Notes: a model not told the origin generated them from the sequence alone. DNA of 64,000 nt from Antitrichia curtipendula (GCA_951230915.1 OX579638.1:2994696-3058695); one strand, 5' to 3'. Positions 1-11,910 are shown, counted from the first letter of the stretch. Translations and numbers: made by a program.

Positions 1-1865
1 ATTTATAGTGGGCCACTAATCTTGATGGCTTGACTCCTAAATTGTGCATTTAATTGTTCTTCTTGTCTTGTCAATTTTTAAAAGCTTCTTTTAATAAGTA
101 TACTTTGAACTTTGAGTTGATGTCTTTATATTAGCATCGTGTCTTGTATGTTTGGTAATTGTAGAAAATAGATTTGCCCTTACATGTTTAAAATAATTAA
201 GTCTTTGGAGTTTGCAAATAAATAGACACAAATTACTTGACTATACAAAACAATAAGTTGACCAATTTTTTTGAACTCCAAATTCTAATTTAAGTCTTGT
301 GATCTATTTTGGCTTGAAAATGATGTATTAATTCCAAATTTGGTCGCATAATAAACCGTAGGAAAAGTGTTGCCAAAAAATTTCCAACAACTCATGTTGC
401 GCATCCAACTTAGATCAAAAACTTGCTTGTAGAACTTTGCTATAGAATTGACTAACATTACATTGTGTGATCAATACACTTGAGAATACTTTGGCTAGTG
501 AATTCTTTTCGTTTGTAATAATTCTTGGTTTCATTTGTAGTGAATTTTTCCTTTCATTTACACCCAAACGACAACAATAAAAGCTTCATTGAATTCTCCT
601 TCCTGCAATCAAAATTTCTCCTTTCATCATATACACACACTAAAACAATGATGTCAAAAATTATAAAAAAAACAAAAAAAACATTCATGAAAACTTTCTA
701 GAATTCAAAAATGAAAAAAACTCGCAGCGTGGGCTGCGCAGAAAGCTCGGCGTGCCCTTCCCAATCTCCTTCCCGTAAACTCTCCCAGCAAAGCCTCCGT
801 CCCGCGCCCATCATTTATTTAAGGCACTCACAATAAGACAATAATACCAAGTGACCCGAACTCTGGATGGGGCACCGATTGGTGCCGCGGTGAGCCAAAC
901 ACCAAATCATCAGCAGTTAAATCTTTTGTCCTGTACTTAAATTTGCACCCACACAAAAAAAAGAATCCTTGAAAAATCAGAAGCCACTGAAGCAACAGAG
1001 CGGCTAATTTGGTAACAAATGGCTTAGCAAACTTCGCAGCAGTTCGTGACTGGTTCATGAATGCGTGACATATCCCAAGTGTCTCCAATTGTGATCATCC
1101 TCATAAGCTCCAGTTGCTAAAAACACTGCTAAATGTGCTAAATTTTCCAAGTTTTGTTTTTTAATTTTTTCAAGTTTCACACTCTGGTATTCACATTCTC
1201 TCCGGGTACAAGATGTTTGTGGAAGCAGCTTTGCTAAATTTCGGCCCATTTCGGGAGCCCTGTTATTGAATTTAGAATGGGTGCGAGCTAGTGGGAGGTA
1301 GGGGTAGTTGTTTCGGTTTTTCACCGGAATAGCCATCCCGCACTTATTCCCGGAGCTTTGGAGGATTCCGGAGATTTGGGCTAAACTGGGGCTCAAGGCT
1401 TGCGGAGCTTGCGTCCTCTTGGCTGCAATCCTCTCTTGGCCCGAGGGGCTCGCTCTTGGTTGGCTGCATTTGCTTCCCCTTTGTTTGCACTTTGTTGTAT
1501 GTATTCCCGGCCTTTTTCTCTTGCGTTTGATTTCTGGGGTCGCGACATTACTGGCGTGAGGAAGTGCATGCGAGCAAGGCGAGCATGGCATCTTGACGTG
1601 CTGCTCTAGCTTCTCATTTGATGATTCCAGGTGCCACCAAGCGGCTAGCGAGCGAGAGCATGACTGACTTTGAGAGAGGGAATCATCCAACAATGCGACT
1701 GAGGTGTACGATGCAGTCAAATTCACGCGAATGTGAGCTCGTTCTCAAGGCTTGTAAGCTTGAGAAAAACTTGACCTGAACTGGCCGGAAAGCAAGCTAG
1801 TACCTCTGGTTTCTTAAGAATCAATATCGTTAGAAAAAGGCTCCCAACCAGGACGGTTAGTTTCG
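1..1865. other. Intergenic lead-in, no supported gene
   Basis: The first 700 bases are AT-rich with no coding signal. From about 720 to 1800 the sequence is more GC-rich. Open frames of 60-220 codons occur on both strands there, but they overlap each other, lack recognisable domains and have no supporting splice pattern. It may be promoter-distal sequence of the gene starting at 2397 or an old repeat. Nothing further is recognisable. Confidence 0.5.
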
Positions 1866-2210
1866 TACGCATTAGGTTGTTACGGACACTCGCTTTGTAA
1901 GTATCAACATTGTCTCACTAGTTTAACCTTTGATCAGGAAAAGGCTCCCATCGAGAAAGGCTTACTTCCGGAGTCTTCTATTGTGTGCTCAGAACTGGGT
2001 ACCTAGGCAGGTTTCAAACTAGTTTCGTGAGCTTTGTGTTTCAGACAGTTACGTACTCTCGTTTCGTGAGTACCAACATCGTGAGCCTCATTGATTTAAC
2101 CTTTGATCAGAAACAGACTCCCATCGAAAAGGCTTTCTTTCGGACTATCCGGAATCTTCTAGCGTATGTTCAGAATTAAGTATCTTAACAAGTTTCAAAC
2201 AAGTGCCAGA
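1866..2210. repeat. 173-bp tandem duplication upstream of the RLCK-like gene
   Basis: Two adjacent diverged copies lie at about 1866-2037 and 2039-2210. The shared anchor TTTAACCTTTGATCAG occurs at 1922 and 2095, giving a period of 173 bp. Both copies also share a CTCCCATCGA block, a TCTTCTA block and a GTTTCAAAC block in the same order. A partial third copy (AAAAAGGCTCCCA) lies just upstream near 1834. The array ends about 190 bp before the start codon of the gene at 2397, so it falls in its promoter or 5' leader. Confidence 0.75.
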
Positions 2211-2396
2211 CTGAGAATTCGGGAACCAGGATCGGAGCGAGTTAGAATGTTCCCCATGCTAACCACATTGAGTTTTCGAGAGGGTACTTGATCGAAGGGA
2301 CAAGTTTCCTGGGAGTTCGTTCTCCGATCATCGCCATGGTGTAGCTAGTCGATCAGAGCTTAGAAACTTCGCCATTCTCTGGTCCAACGGGTTGCC

Positions 2397-5300
2397 ATGG
2401 CCATGGAGAGTCTCATCAGTTTGCAAAGCGAGGGCTTGCGGAGCATCGGCGAGCCCACGGCGCCGAGGCCGAGCGGGGTGCAGCAGGGCTCCGTGCTCGT
2501 GGTGGTGGATGCCAACAAAGGCGTGGCGCCGGCGGCGGTTTACTGGACGCTGGGAAACGTGGTTCGCAAAGGAGACCACCTCAAAATACTTGGGATTGTC
2601 ACCCACATTCCTAAGTCCAGTAAGTTTTACCAAAAGCTTGAACTTTTCTTGCAAAACGGGAGTGTCTCTAGATTATGATGATTCGCCTCTTCCCCGCATT
2701 TTGACGCCGATTATCGGGATCCGTAGCTGGATACTCTGGCACCTTGGTACCGTAAATGGCTGAGTTGTGATTAGGTTATGGTACTGGACGGAGGCTACAC
2801 CGATTTGTCGTGATAGTGCGTGTGGTACTAATTTACCAAAGTCATACTATTGTGAATTAGTGTAGGTTGAAATTATTCTTGTATTGTACGGATTTTAATC
2901 TACATTGTCATCTGATATTCACAATAGTATTATTCACTTCTTGTGGCATACCCAAAGTCTTTTGCAACACGCACGTTGGTGAACTCATGGTTGCCTTGAA
3001 GAGCTTGAAATCTTAGCTGTGATCAGAACCTCCCCCCAACCCCATGACATTCTATAACCTACTGTACAGAGATTCCCACTAAAAGGCCTTTTTCTGACAC
3101 CTCCCCCAAAGATGGGATATTTCTCCTTAAAGTTTCTTGGAGAGAATCATTTCAATTAATGACTGCTAACACCTCACTAATAGTAGGGGTCTTTATTGTT
3201 GTGAGAGGGAAAAGGAATCTTGCTTGTTTAACTGGTTATTAATGTTTAATGTTACGCGCTACAAGTCAGCAGTTAAGTTTATAAATTAAAGGTCAATCAA
3301 AACAAAGCATTCCACAGAGACGTCTCACTTGAACTAATACTAGAGAATTAATACTTCTTTTTCTAGAAAGAAGTCATGTAGAAGTCAGTTGGAGTACAAT
3401 CCCTGCAGTTCTAGATTGAGAGTCACACAGACAGAGTCTCTCTAGAACAGACTCTTTAATTTATGTCAATTCTCTCTAAGAGATTGGAGTTATTTCTTTT
3501 AAATTTGACGCCACTGATGGAATGGTGACAGTGGGATTCATGGTACGAGTGGATCAATCAACTAGGAGTAGTCCCAATATCATGGAGCTCCAGTTTGAAA
3601 TTGCCACTAAGAAGGAGGCCATTTGGAGAACAGCGTTCCTGAAGGAGTGGTGTGAGAAAGCAGGGGTATGCACCCAAAACCTTTTTTGAATTATTGCATA
3701 TAATTTTGCTTATATTTTATAAAAAAACTAGCCATTATTAACCTCAATTTCATGAAGTTGGTCATAATGAAATTGTGGTCCTTCAAAATTCGAGCAGTCC
3801 TTTGGAAGAATGAGAAGTTACTTGGACAAAACATCACCCCATTTGAAACACTCTGTTCCGATGATCCAAAATATGGAATTTTTATGCTTACGGATGAAGG
3901 TTTCTTAAGAAAGATTTGCTTTTCTCTCGTTTTCACTCTGCGAGTGCATATGACATGCACTGAGTGAGGATTTAATTAAAACCTCATTCCTTCTTCCCTT
4001 GAAGAAGCCTTGATCATTGGCAATAAAATGAACTCTGGCATTGCTGCTTGCAATGTGAAGGTCAAGCTGGAGGTCGACGTGAAAGCCGGCAACAATCCGA
4101 AAGTGATCGCCTCTGATGAAGCTAAAGCCATAGGCGCCTGCCATGTCATTCTGGACAGGTTAGTGACAATGATACCGTTGGTAGAGTTCTTTGTTGTTGA
4201 TGAGGACCTGGGTTAATATGATTACTGGGAGGATTGTGGGGTTTAGATTGTTAATTTCGTTACATTGACGCGATTCTGGGTACCAGAAATTAACGAATAT
4301 TGACGTTTATGCCTCGACTAAGACCTCTGACTTTCTGTGTGAGCCCAATCCTTACCTTTCTTTTCCTACTTTTTGCTTTAGAAATAGGTCGAAACAGGCC
4401 ACTCTTATGTTCACAAAACTTGTTAGAATGATGACGGGTCTTCCAAAATACTCTAAAATAGACCCGACCTTGGCAAGAGGTTTTGGCAAACCTCCATAAG
4501 TGAATCAGGCCTCTCCTATCAAACCACTTCCATGTCCACGTTCCGAGATTCTTTTCTTTTCGCCTTTTCGCTTCGTCTTTAGAAAGGTGAAGCCCTTTGA
4601 TTTTAATTTTAGAGAATCATGAGAAAACCGTAGATTTTATTCAGGTTTGATGCGTGAGTATTTGTGAACCACCCTTCCCAATATTTCTCACCATTGTGAC
4701 AATGGTGACCTCATATGAAGAGAAGCAAGAAGGAAAAGAAAGCAGGAAACAGGACTCACATGTGGATAGCCTGCAAACATGGTGTTTTAAGCCCCTTCTT
4801 TAGCCTCCTTTAGTTCCATGCAAGTTTGGAGGGTTGTGACTACATGTTTAGCCCTTTTTATAGTGCAGTACAGGCCAAAATCAATGTTAGCTTGTGCTAT
4901 TTTGGTACCAATTCTCACGATCTAGTTAAGCCCCTATCCAAGAGCTTTAACGTCCAGAGCAGTTTCCATGCATGCCTCAGCCGAAACTTTCACTAAATTT
5001 CGTTAGAGTCGCGGAATTCCACGACTTTCGTACTTTTCAGGACATGCGACCTGGAATGTAATTCTATATCAGAGCTGTGCAGATGAATGTTTGGCCAGTA
5101 GAAAATCAATCGGCAGTTTTTTCGAAATTGTCGATCAGGTTGATGGAGCTATCCAATTTGGAGTCACCGCCTTTGCTTTTTCCGTTCACATTGGTTCAAT
5201 ATGGTTCCATTCTTGTTGCTGCTAAAAATTTGTCGAGCAATGTACAAGCAACCATCGCGGATAGATAGAAAGAAACTCTGATAACCAATGATTGATAAAA

Positions 5301-6750
5301 ACTTTTGATTTCTGTCATTTCCTCTTCCCAAGGTATCTTCTAATGCTTCCTTTGCACACCCACATTGAAGGAGACTCATCCTCTCAGTGAATTCAAGTCC
5401 GGATTCATCAATTTCGGATCCGAGACTTTGACACTTGCTAGGATGCACGGCCTGTAACGTAAATCTATAGTTATATGACAATCCTAGATATACCAATCTA
5501 GTTTTCAGACCTTCGTGCAGATGAATGTCAAAAAAATTTTGCGCCCGGAATCGTTCCGTGTAACGAATTTGACGGGTTTTAACACCCATTTAAGAATCTG
5601 CATGTACACATTTCCAGACGCTCTAGATCCCATTCCCAGAGCTAGTCTAGACACAATCTGACAAAGCTAGGGCTTGTACATACGCAGGACCATGAAGAAG
5701 GACGGGAAATACTTCATCGACAACCTCTCCTGCTTCGTCTCCCGGATCCGCAGCAACGGAGGCGTGGACACGCTCCGCTCCTTCGCCATGAGCAACAAGC
5801 TTCCGCCCATGGCACCCACCACCCCTAAAAAAACAGCAAACATCACCAGTCACCACAACTACAACCGGAACGAATCCGGGCATCAGTCCAAAGCCTCTAT
5901 GGGCTCAACCAGCAGCTACCGCGGCTCCTCAATGTCGTCGACCTCGTTCGAGCTTGGCGGAGAAAATTGCGACGACTTCAGCGCGCAAGACGTCGACCCC
6001 GTCACCATGCCGGCCACCTTACAGGGCACCATTCAGGGTAGCAGTCCCGGCAACGCTGCAGAAACTCCCCTGGCACCGCAGCTCACTGTCCGCATCAATC
6101 CACAACTCCCAAACCAGCTCTCCAACCTCCCGCGCACCCCAGATGCCAACAACAAGGAACCCAACTTGAACAACAACAGCACCAGCACCAGTAACAGCAA
6201 CAGCAAAACCAACAGCAACAGTAACAGCAATAGCAACGGATTGAACTGGAACAACAATCTGGGCATCAACCCTATCAGCAACGGATTGAACTGGAACTGC
6301 AATTTCAGTAGCAAGGGATTGACCTGGAACCATGAACCTTCTGCGCCTTTGACGCCCAGGGCGGAGTTTCGTTTCGAGCAGGGTCCTTTGCAATCATGTT
6401 CCTTTGCAAATTTCCAGTCTGGTAGGATCGGACAGTTGAACGTGGCCCCCGAGTTCGGAACCAAGACTCACCTGGGTCGCACTTCGCTCACGACCTCTTT
6501 GCAGACACAAGCTTCCTTCAACAGCAGTCGTCGGAAGCACTCCCTCTTGCGTGCGGAGAAGATCACCATGGACCTGCATTGGCCGCTCATGCACTGGGCG
6601 GATTGTCGCGCGTTCAAGTTGCGGTCGCAGCACCACGGCAGCAGCTCGCTCATCTCGTCGAGCTCCAACAGCTCCTTGAGCAACTTCCGAGGGAGAAGGA
6701 GAGTGGTGGCGTCGGGGCTGAATTACAGTGACATGGTGGACTCGGATTGA
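2397..6750 (+). CDS. RLCK-family UspA-like (adenine nucleotide alpha-hydrolase-like) protein lacking a kinase domain, four exons
   Basis: I join exons 2397-2619, 3532-3665, 4061-4158 and 5688-6750. All introns are GT-AG (912, 395 and 1529 bp) and phases match, giving 505 codons plus TGA. The ATG at 2397 lies in a favourable ATGGCCATGG context. Seen: the N-terminus has a Usp-type strand (SVLVVVDANKG, then APAAVYWTL); exon 2 supplies MGFMVRVDQ; exon 3 supplies VKLEVDVKAGNNPK and ends in HVILDR; exon 4 continues TMKKDGKYFIDNLSC and VSRIRSN. This order matches plant receptor-like cytoplasmic kinases with an N-terminal adenine-nucleotide alpha-hydrolase-like domain (family knowledge). Those proteins normally continue into a protein kinase of about 300 residues. 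Here the tail is Ser/Asn-rich, with Asn repeats at about 6160-6240, and stops; no kinase motif follows up to 9 kb. It may be a regulatory or decoy paralogue, or a truncated gene. Likely cytosolic, with no signal peptide or membrane segment. A strong donor at 6786, 35 bases after the stop, suggests a 3'-UTR intron. Confidence 0.85.
4255..5590. repeat. Diverged dispersed repeat copies inside intron 3
   Basis: Intron 3 of the RLCK-like gene contains at least three related blocks, near 4255-4310, 5005-5095 and 5395-5585. They share a pattern: a 'gcgatTCTGGGTACCAGA' or 'TTCCACGACTT' type block, then 'cctGtAAcGTAAaT', then 'TGCAGATGAATG', then 'CGAATTTGACG'. The same modules recur downstream of the gene (6960-8400) and at 26.6 kb. 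I see no coding capacity; an open frame on the minus strand at 5164-5589 falls across these blocks and is not supported. Confidence 0.55.
6140..6245 (+). repeat. Asn/Ser trinucleotide-rich stretch in exon 4
   Basis: AAC and AGC codons alternate through this stretch, encoding runs such as NNNSTSTSNSNSKTNSNSNS. This is coding low-complexity sequence of the RLCK-like protein, and length variation by replication slippage would be expected. A leucine-rich open frame on the opposite strand is only its antisense shadow. Confidence 0.8.
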
Positions 6751-6889
6751 TGAGCGCGGCGGACATGGCGTCGATCTCTTCCTTGGTAAGACTGCACTTG
6801 CTGATATTTGGTACCTCCGTGTGCCATATTCACTGCTTTGATGTGATGTTCACAGGATTTTTGGTTTACAGGATTCATAATGAGGTCTC

Positions 6890-8400
6890 GGTCACTGTGA
6901 TCATAAAAATCTTTTGCACAATTCCTGCATTGGGAGGTCTCATCGTCAATTTTGTTAAATTGGCGATATTCTGGGCGCCAAAAATTGTGACATTCATCTA
7001 CACAAGGCTCTAAGAACTAGGACTAGTATGGACTTAATTTCAAGGTTGTGCGCCATGAAAGTGCCAAAGTCATGGAATTTTGCCAACTTAACGAAACTGA
7101 TTGCACCGATTTAATGAAATTCACCTAAACCTTGAACCCTAAGTATGGTTAATTCGGTGGCATATATCAATTGATGGTTGTCGTCGAGTTTTTCAAACAT
7201 GGATCAGTTAATTGGCGTGGGAAGAGCTTAGCTGCTGTTGAGCATTTCGGCCATGGGGGTTCGGCTGCCAAGTTTCCATATTGATGCTGGTGGTTTGGTT
7301 GTCTCAGGAGGAACGAAAAAAACTCAGTTTCGACAGCAATTTCAAGAGGCTTTCAGCTTCAAAATGGTTTTGAAATTTATGGACGCCTGGTTTTGAAGCT
7401 GCTTGTGCCATTATTTAGTAGCAGAGGTAGAATGGTTCACTGCCGGACATGCCGTTTCAGAGACCTGCGGCGAGCCGCTGTGGAAATATTGTGGTTGGGC
7501 AATTGATCAATTGTACTTACATCACAGAAAAAAAATGAGAAGACTGAGATTTCATTAGAATCAACGCAAGAACATCATTTCTTCTAGGTATTGAACTATC
7601 CAAGGTGCTAAAAACTAGGACTGGTATAAATTCAAGTTTCCAGATACCAGTGTCCTGATTTTCCGCCAATATGACGAAATTGACGTTGTGGCTTCTGAAT
7701 CTTTTCCACGTTCACCTCTTGGAGCTATTGTGTTTGTGAAGCTGAACATCTCCAAGCTGCATTTGGGCCAAATGAGGTCCAATTTTGGGTCTTCATCAGG
7801 TGAGTGGCATGCTTTAACCATTGCTTTTTAACAAACATTTGAAGAGCATGTGCATGCGCATTGCAAACACATTCATAAATGTCAATTTTGTGGATTGGTG
7901 GAACTCCACGACGTTGGCACTTCTCAGGGTGTGCAGCCTGAAACGTAAATGTATACCGGTCCTAATTTTTAGAGGATCCTGCAAATGAATGTCTCAATTT
8001 TTGGTGCCCAGAGGTGCGCCAAGTTAGTGAAGTTGACGGTCATTCCTCTGGTTCTAAACAGTTGTTACTTGTTTTGTGCAGAAGATTATTATTCATTCAA
8101 GCTGAAAGATGTATGGTGATTCTCAAGCACACATGTGCACAGAGAAACGACTGTTTGGGATGCCCATCTCTTTATTTGGAGGTACAATAGTGCTCAACCC
8201 AGACCGTTGTGACTGAGATTAATATAAACTTCAATTTCATTATGTTGGCTCGATTCAGAGTGCCAAAATTGTGACGTTCAACTGCACAAAGCGCTAAACT
8301 AGAAACGGGAATAGACCGTATGGTTCAGGGACACCGGCTTCAAAAGTGCCCAAGTCATGAGTTTCTGCCAATTTCACGAAATTGACGTTAGAAATGCTGA
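6890..8400. repeat. Further copies of the intron-3 dispersed repeat in the 3' flank
   Basis: Blocks near 6960-7110, 7890-8035 and 8225-8395 repeat a shared order: 'tGCCAAAAaTTGTGACgTTCA', 'CTgCACAAaGCgCTAA', 'GTGCCAAAGTCATGgA', 'TTTgCCAActTaACGAAAtTGACG'. They are diverged from each other and from the copies in intron 3, so this is an old family. No gene is visible here apart from the possible short exon at 8648. Confidence 0.55.
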
Positions 8401-8647
8401 TTTCCTTTTCTCATACATGGAATGCCCTGTGTCCACACCTTGTGTACCATAGAACAAGGTGAATAGAATTAGATTGTTTGACAGTCTAGGAGTTTTAGAG
8501 AACGTCATAGAAGGAACCAACAATAAACAAAACTCTCGTTATGATGAAATAGTCTAATTTTGCTGAGAATTTTTTTTAAAAATTGAATGCAGTTCCATCA
8601 TCACGAAGTATGGATTGTAATAATTATGTGGTTGGTTTCATGTGCAG

Positions 8648-8752
8648 ATCAAGGCATCACAACATCTAGCGGCTCACCAGACAGTCAGCATGATCCAAGA
8701 TGTGCAAATTTGTCAATTGCAAAACTTGTCAAAAGATGATCTCAAGCTGAAG
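8648..8752 (+). other. Possible isolated exon (35 codons, phase 0)
   Basis: A pyrimidine-containing acceptor (TTTCATGTGCAG) is followed by 105 open bases and a good donor (CTGAAG|GTAACT). The translation starts IKASQHLAAHQTVSMIQDV and is Gln/Leu-rich with a helical look. The exon could be a 3'-UTR exon of the preceding gene, joined from the donor at 6786, or part of a decayed gene. I recognise no family. Confidence 0.3.
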
Positions 8753-8759
8753 GTAACTG

Positions 8760-9350
8760 AGGCTGATGTGCAGTTATGAAGAGATTCCTGATGGAGGGCA
8801 TTTATGGAGTGCAATTTCAGCTTCAATTACCATTGCGTCAATCCATATGCATATTGGAAATTTCGGAGCAACATCTATTATTACAGGTTGAAGTCTCTAT
8901 TTAGGTGCATAGAACATTGTTGCACAGCACAATTTTGTTAGCACAGATTGAAGGCAAGCAGATTGAAAAAAGAGAGTATGCAAACATAATTGGGGAATTC
9001 TGCTGCTGTCACATTCTTACATCTGCTGCTGTAGGAAGGAATCTGAACCAAAATATTCAATTTATCATCTGGCACACCAGAATTTTGTTGGTTGTTTAAT
9101 TTGAACAGACACACTGCTTCCGTCCTCTGAGTGTGACTGGCATTAGAACTGAATAATGTGGGCTCGTGTTAATGCACATCAGTCCAATCTTGATTTTGTT
9201 TATCTTATTTTCTTCAAGGAATGGTAAGAATCTTGAGTTTTTAAATTAGAAGTTAAGGCCTTGTTTATAGTTGGGGATGCACTAGAATGTTGGTAAAATT
9301 TGAGGCAAACTGACTTGCTTTGAATCTTCATGGTGATCATTAGAAGTCAG
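8760..9350. other. Intergenic, nothing recognised
   Basis: AT-rich sequence between the RLCK-like gene region and the first TTAA-bounded element. No domains, RNA genes or inverted repeats are visible. Confidence 0.4.
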
Positions 9351-9354
9351 TTAA

Positions 9355-10268
9355 CCCCTAAAGGCCTGTTTTGTCCCCTCGGGGGACAATTTGAGTCCGG
9401 GTAGGTTCTTGTGACCTCAATTTGTAGAGAATTTTTTTGAGATTTTTTGAGGTTGTGCGGTTCTGCGAGAGCTTTGTGGATATAATTTTTATTTCAATTG
9501 GTGCCCGAGAGAAAAAATTATGCCAAAAATAGAGTTTGGCGGGCAGCACAAAAAAATCACAGAAAGTCAAAATAAATTTCTTCAGTATTTTTTTCAAAAT
9601 CTATGTCATTTTGTCTACATTTGAAGCTTTGATTCATTCTATTTGGACTAATAATGAAAAAGTTATGGACAATCTTAGTTTTTTGGGCAATCGAAGCATC
9701 TTCTTGAAAAAATAACTTTTAGAATTCATTTTTGAATGCAATTTTTACAATTTTCAGAAAAAAATTGTTAGACAAGGTTGAATTTGCTTTCTAGAACAAT
9801 CTCACCGTTGGGATTATGGTATTTCAATTTTGTCTTAGAGCTATTAACAATTTAGTTATTCCTTCAATCTTGAACCTACTTCTACTTAACAATTTTTTAA
9901 TGAGTAAAAATTTAGTGTTTTTTTCTTGAATTTTTTTTCGTAGATTCTCAACTGAAGTATTCAACATATAAACTTAGAAAATCAAAATCAACAATACAAA
10001 AAATTTAAGTTAAATAGGTTCAAAGCCCAAAAATCTAGTCAAGCAAGGTGCAAAAAAACTTGTTTTCTTCACTTGGAATGCAAATATCTTGCAATCTATT
10101 TGGTCAAAGTTTCTGAAATTTCTTGCACACATTCTCATACTAGTCTAGTATAAGATCCTATGGTTAGATATGCAAAAAAAAACAATTTTTATAGTTTTTT
10201 GCTCTTTGCAATAGAAGTGGCAGTTTTGAGTGTGTTTTGATGGAGAAAAGGCCTCGGGGTTTTAGGGG
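9355..10268 (+). mobile_element. Family B TTAA element, copy 1 (914 bp)
   Basis: The element is bounded by TTAA at 9351-9354 and 10269-10272. The left end begins CCCCTAAAGGCC and the right end, read inward on the other strand, begins CCCCTAAAACCCC. Just inside the left end is a TCCCCTCGGGGGACA hairpin. No transposase is present. TTAA target and CCC-starting termini are typical of piggyBac-superfamily non-autonomous elements (family knowledge). The copy at 15578-16491 has the same length and near-identical sequence in opposite orientation. Confidence 0.85.
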
Positions 10269-10272
10269 TTAA

Positions 10273-10785
10273 AGTCAATTTTTATGGTTTTACATGATAG
10301 TTTATTGAAAACAACTGATGATGAATTTTTTAAATTTGATTGTGGAAATATGCAAAAAAAACATCCATATGCACATCTTCCCTTCAACAAGCATCTCCAA
10401 ATAAAAATTCACAATTCTTTCTATAGAGATTTCAATATTGGGGTGACAATACCAGGGACAATGCCCATTTTTTGTAAAAGTAGACATTTCTTTACTATAA
10501 TTACATTATTCTAATTTTGTACATTTGTACATTTGAGCATGATGGAACAATTATTTTGCCAAAATCTAGTTAATTGATATAAATATAAAAATATCTATCT
10601 TACAAAGTTTGGTCACATAACACAATGAATTCTTCCTAGATTATATTTTTGTTACTTAATGGTGTATTTTTTAATATGAAAGATGTGCATATGGATGTTC
10701 CCTGCATATCTATACAATTAGATTAAAAAAATTCATCACCCATTATTTTCAATAAAATATCATGTAAAACCATGAAAACTAACTT
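10273..10785. mobile_element. TTAA-bounded foldback element (about 513 bp)
   Basis: Left arm and right arm are inverted repeats. AATTTTTATGGTTTTACATG at the left end pairs with the complement of CATGTAAAACCATGAAAACT at the right end. AACATCCATATGCACATCTT in the left arm is likewise mirrored in the right arm near 10680-10705. It is bordered by the same TTAA tetranucleotides that end copy 1 of family B (10269) and begin copy 1 of family A (10786). No ORF is supported. Confidence 0.7.
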
Positions 10786-10789
10786 TTAA

Positions 10790-11720
10790 CCCATAAAGGA
10801 CCAAACACCGCTTTTTGACAACATAGTGATTTTGGGAAGCTTACTACGACCAGAATTTTTTTTCCTTTGAATTTTTCACACAAGATGTGCCAGACGAGTA
10901 GCTTCATAAGGCCCAACAATTTTCATAATTTTTGACTACATGGTTAAAAAGTTATTGCATGATATGTCATTTTCATTTGCCGGTGGGCAGCCTGGGTAGC
11001 TGAAAAAAATTCTTTAAAAATCACTTTTAAAAAAAATAAAAATTTGAAATTGGTTCTTTAGATTTATATATATGCGGGAAGCTTTGAATCATTCCATTTT
11101 GATTAATGAGATGAAAGTTATGAGGAGTTTTAGTTTGTGGGTAGTTATGGAATCTCTATTCTAAGATAAACTTTGAAGTCTTTTATTTAACTCAATTTTT
11201 AATTTTTTTGAAAAACAACAACAACATTGTGTATAGATTGTTTATTACAACATTACAACCGTTGGGATTGGCATTTTTCAATTTCATATTCAAATTCTTA
11301 ACAATTTAGTGTTTTGAACATTCTCTACCTCTTTCTACTTACTATTTTTTTCTTATATGTTTTACAACTCCAAATGATCTGAAAATTGTCAAGCATGTAG
11401 CCAACTTTCCTGGAAGAATGAATCCAAAGAGTAACCACCATTTTGGACATTTTTTCATACAAATGTGACCTTGTGAAGTGCAGCTGCCCGGATTTTCGCA
11501 GGGACCAAAAAATGATTTTTGTCACTTCAAACGCTCTTATCTTGCAATCCACATGGTGGAAATTTCTGAAATTTTTTTCACAACTTCTCAAACTAGTTTA
11601 ATACAATATCCTATGGTTACATTTTTTCACAAATCTTTTTTAAAAAAAATTTGGTACTTGTATTAGAAATAGCAGTTTTGGAGCAGTTTTAGTGAAAACA
11701 TAGTCTCTGACCTTTAGGGG
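10790..11720 (+). mobile_element. Family A TTAA element, copy 1 (931 bp)
   Basis: TTAA flanks lie at 10786-10789 and 11721-11724. The left terminus reads CCCATAAAGGACCAAACACC and the right terminus ends CCTTTAGGGG. The interior carries a GACTACATGGTTAAAAAGTT block also present at 37.2 kb and in the palindromic derivative at 18.4 kb. No coding capacity. Presumed piggyBac-type non-autonomous element. Confidence 0.8.
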
Positions 11721-11724
11721 TTAA

Positions 11725-11910
11725 AATTCACCGAAAATGAAATTTTGCTCTTTCTGAAACTGAAATTAGATATGCTTGATTTGGATTGTGTAAGGATGCA
11801 ATGATAGTTATGCTTACCAAAATATACCATTTAAACTCCACATTATACAGAAAAAATTGTTTGGCTCAAATACACAGGTTGTAAGATTATTGTATCCCAC
11901 AGTACTAGGG
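11725..11910. repeat. Dispersed flank repeat, copy 1 (pairs with 16496-16690)
   Basis: About 185 bp immediately after the family A element matches the sequence immediately after the family B element at 16491. Shared strings include TGTGTAAGGATGCAATGATA and AAACTCCACATTATACA. It is probably an older repeat into which different TTAA elements inserted. Confidence 0.7.

Noticed and set aside
1055..1726. 223-codon open frame on the minus strand
   Set aside because: It lies opposite other equally long frames, has no recognisable domain and reflects local GC richness.
6033..6464. Leucine-rich open frame opposite exon 4
   Set aside because: Antisense of the Asn/Ser repeat codons (GTT/GCT read back as Leu), not an independent gene.
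6751..9100. Possible kinase exons downstream of the RLCK-like gene
   Set aside because: I looked for kinase motifs (GxGxxG, HRD, DFG contexts) in all frames and found none.
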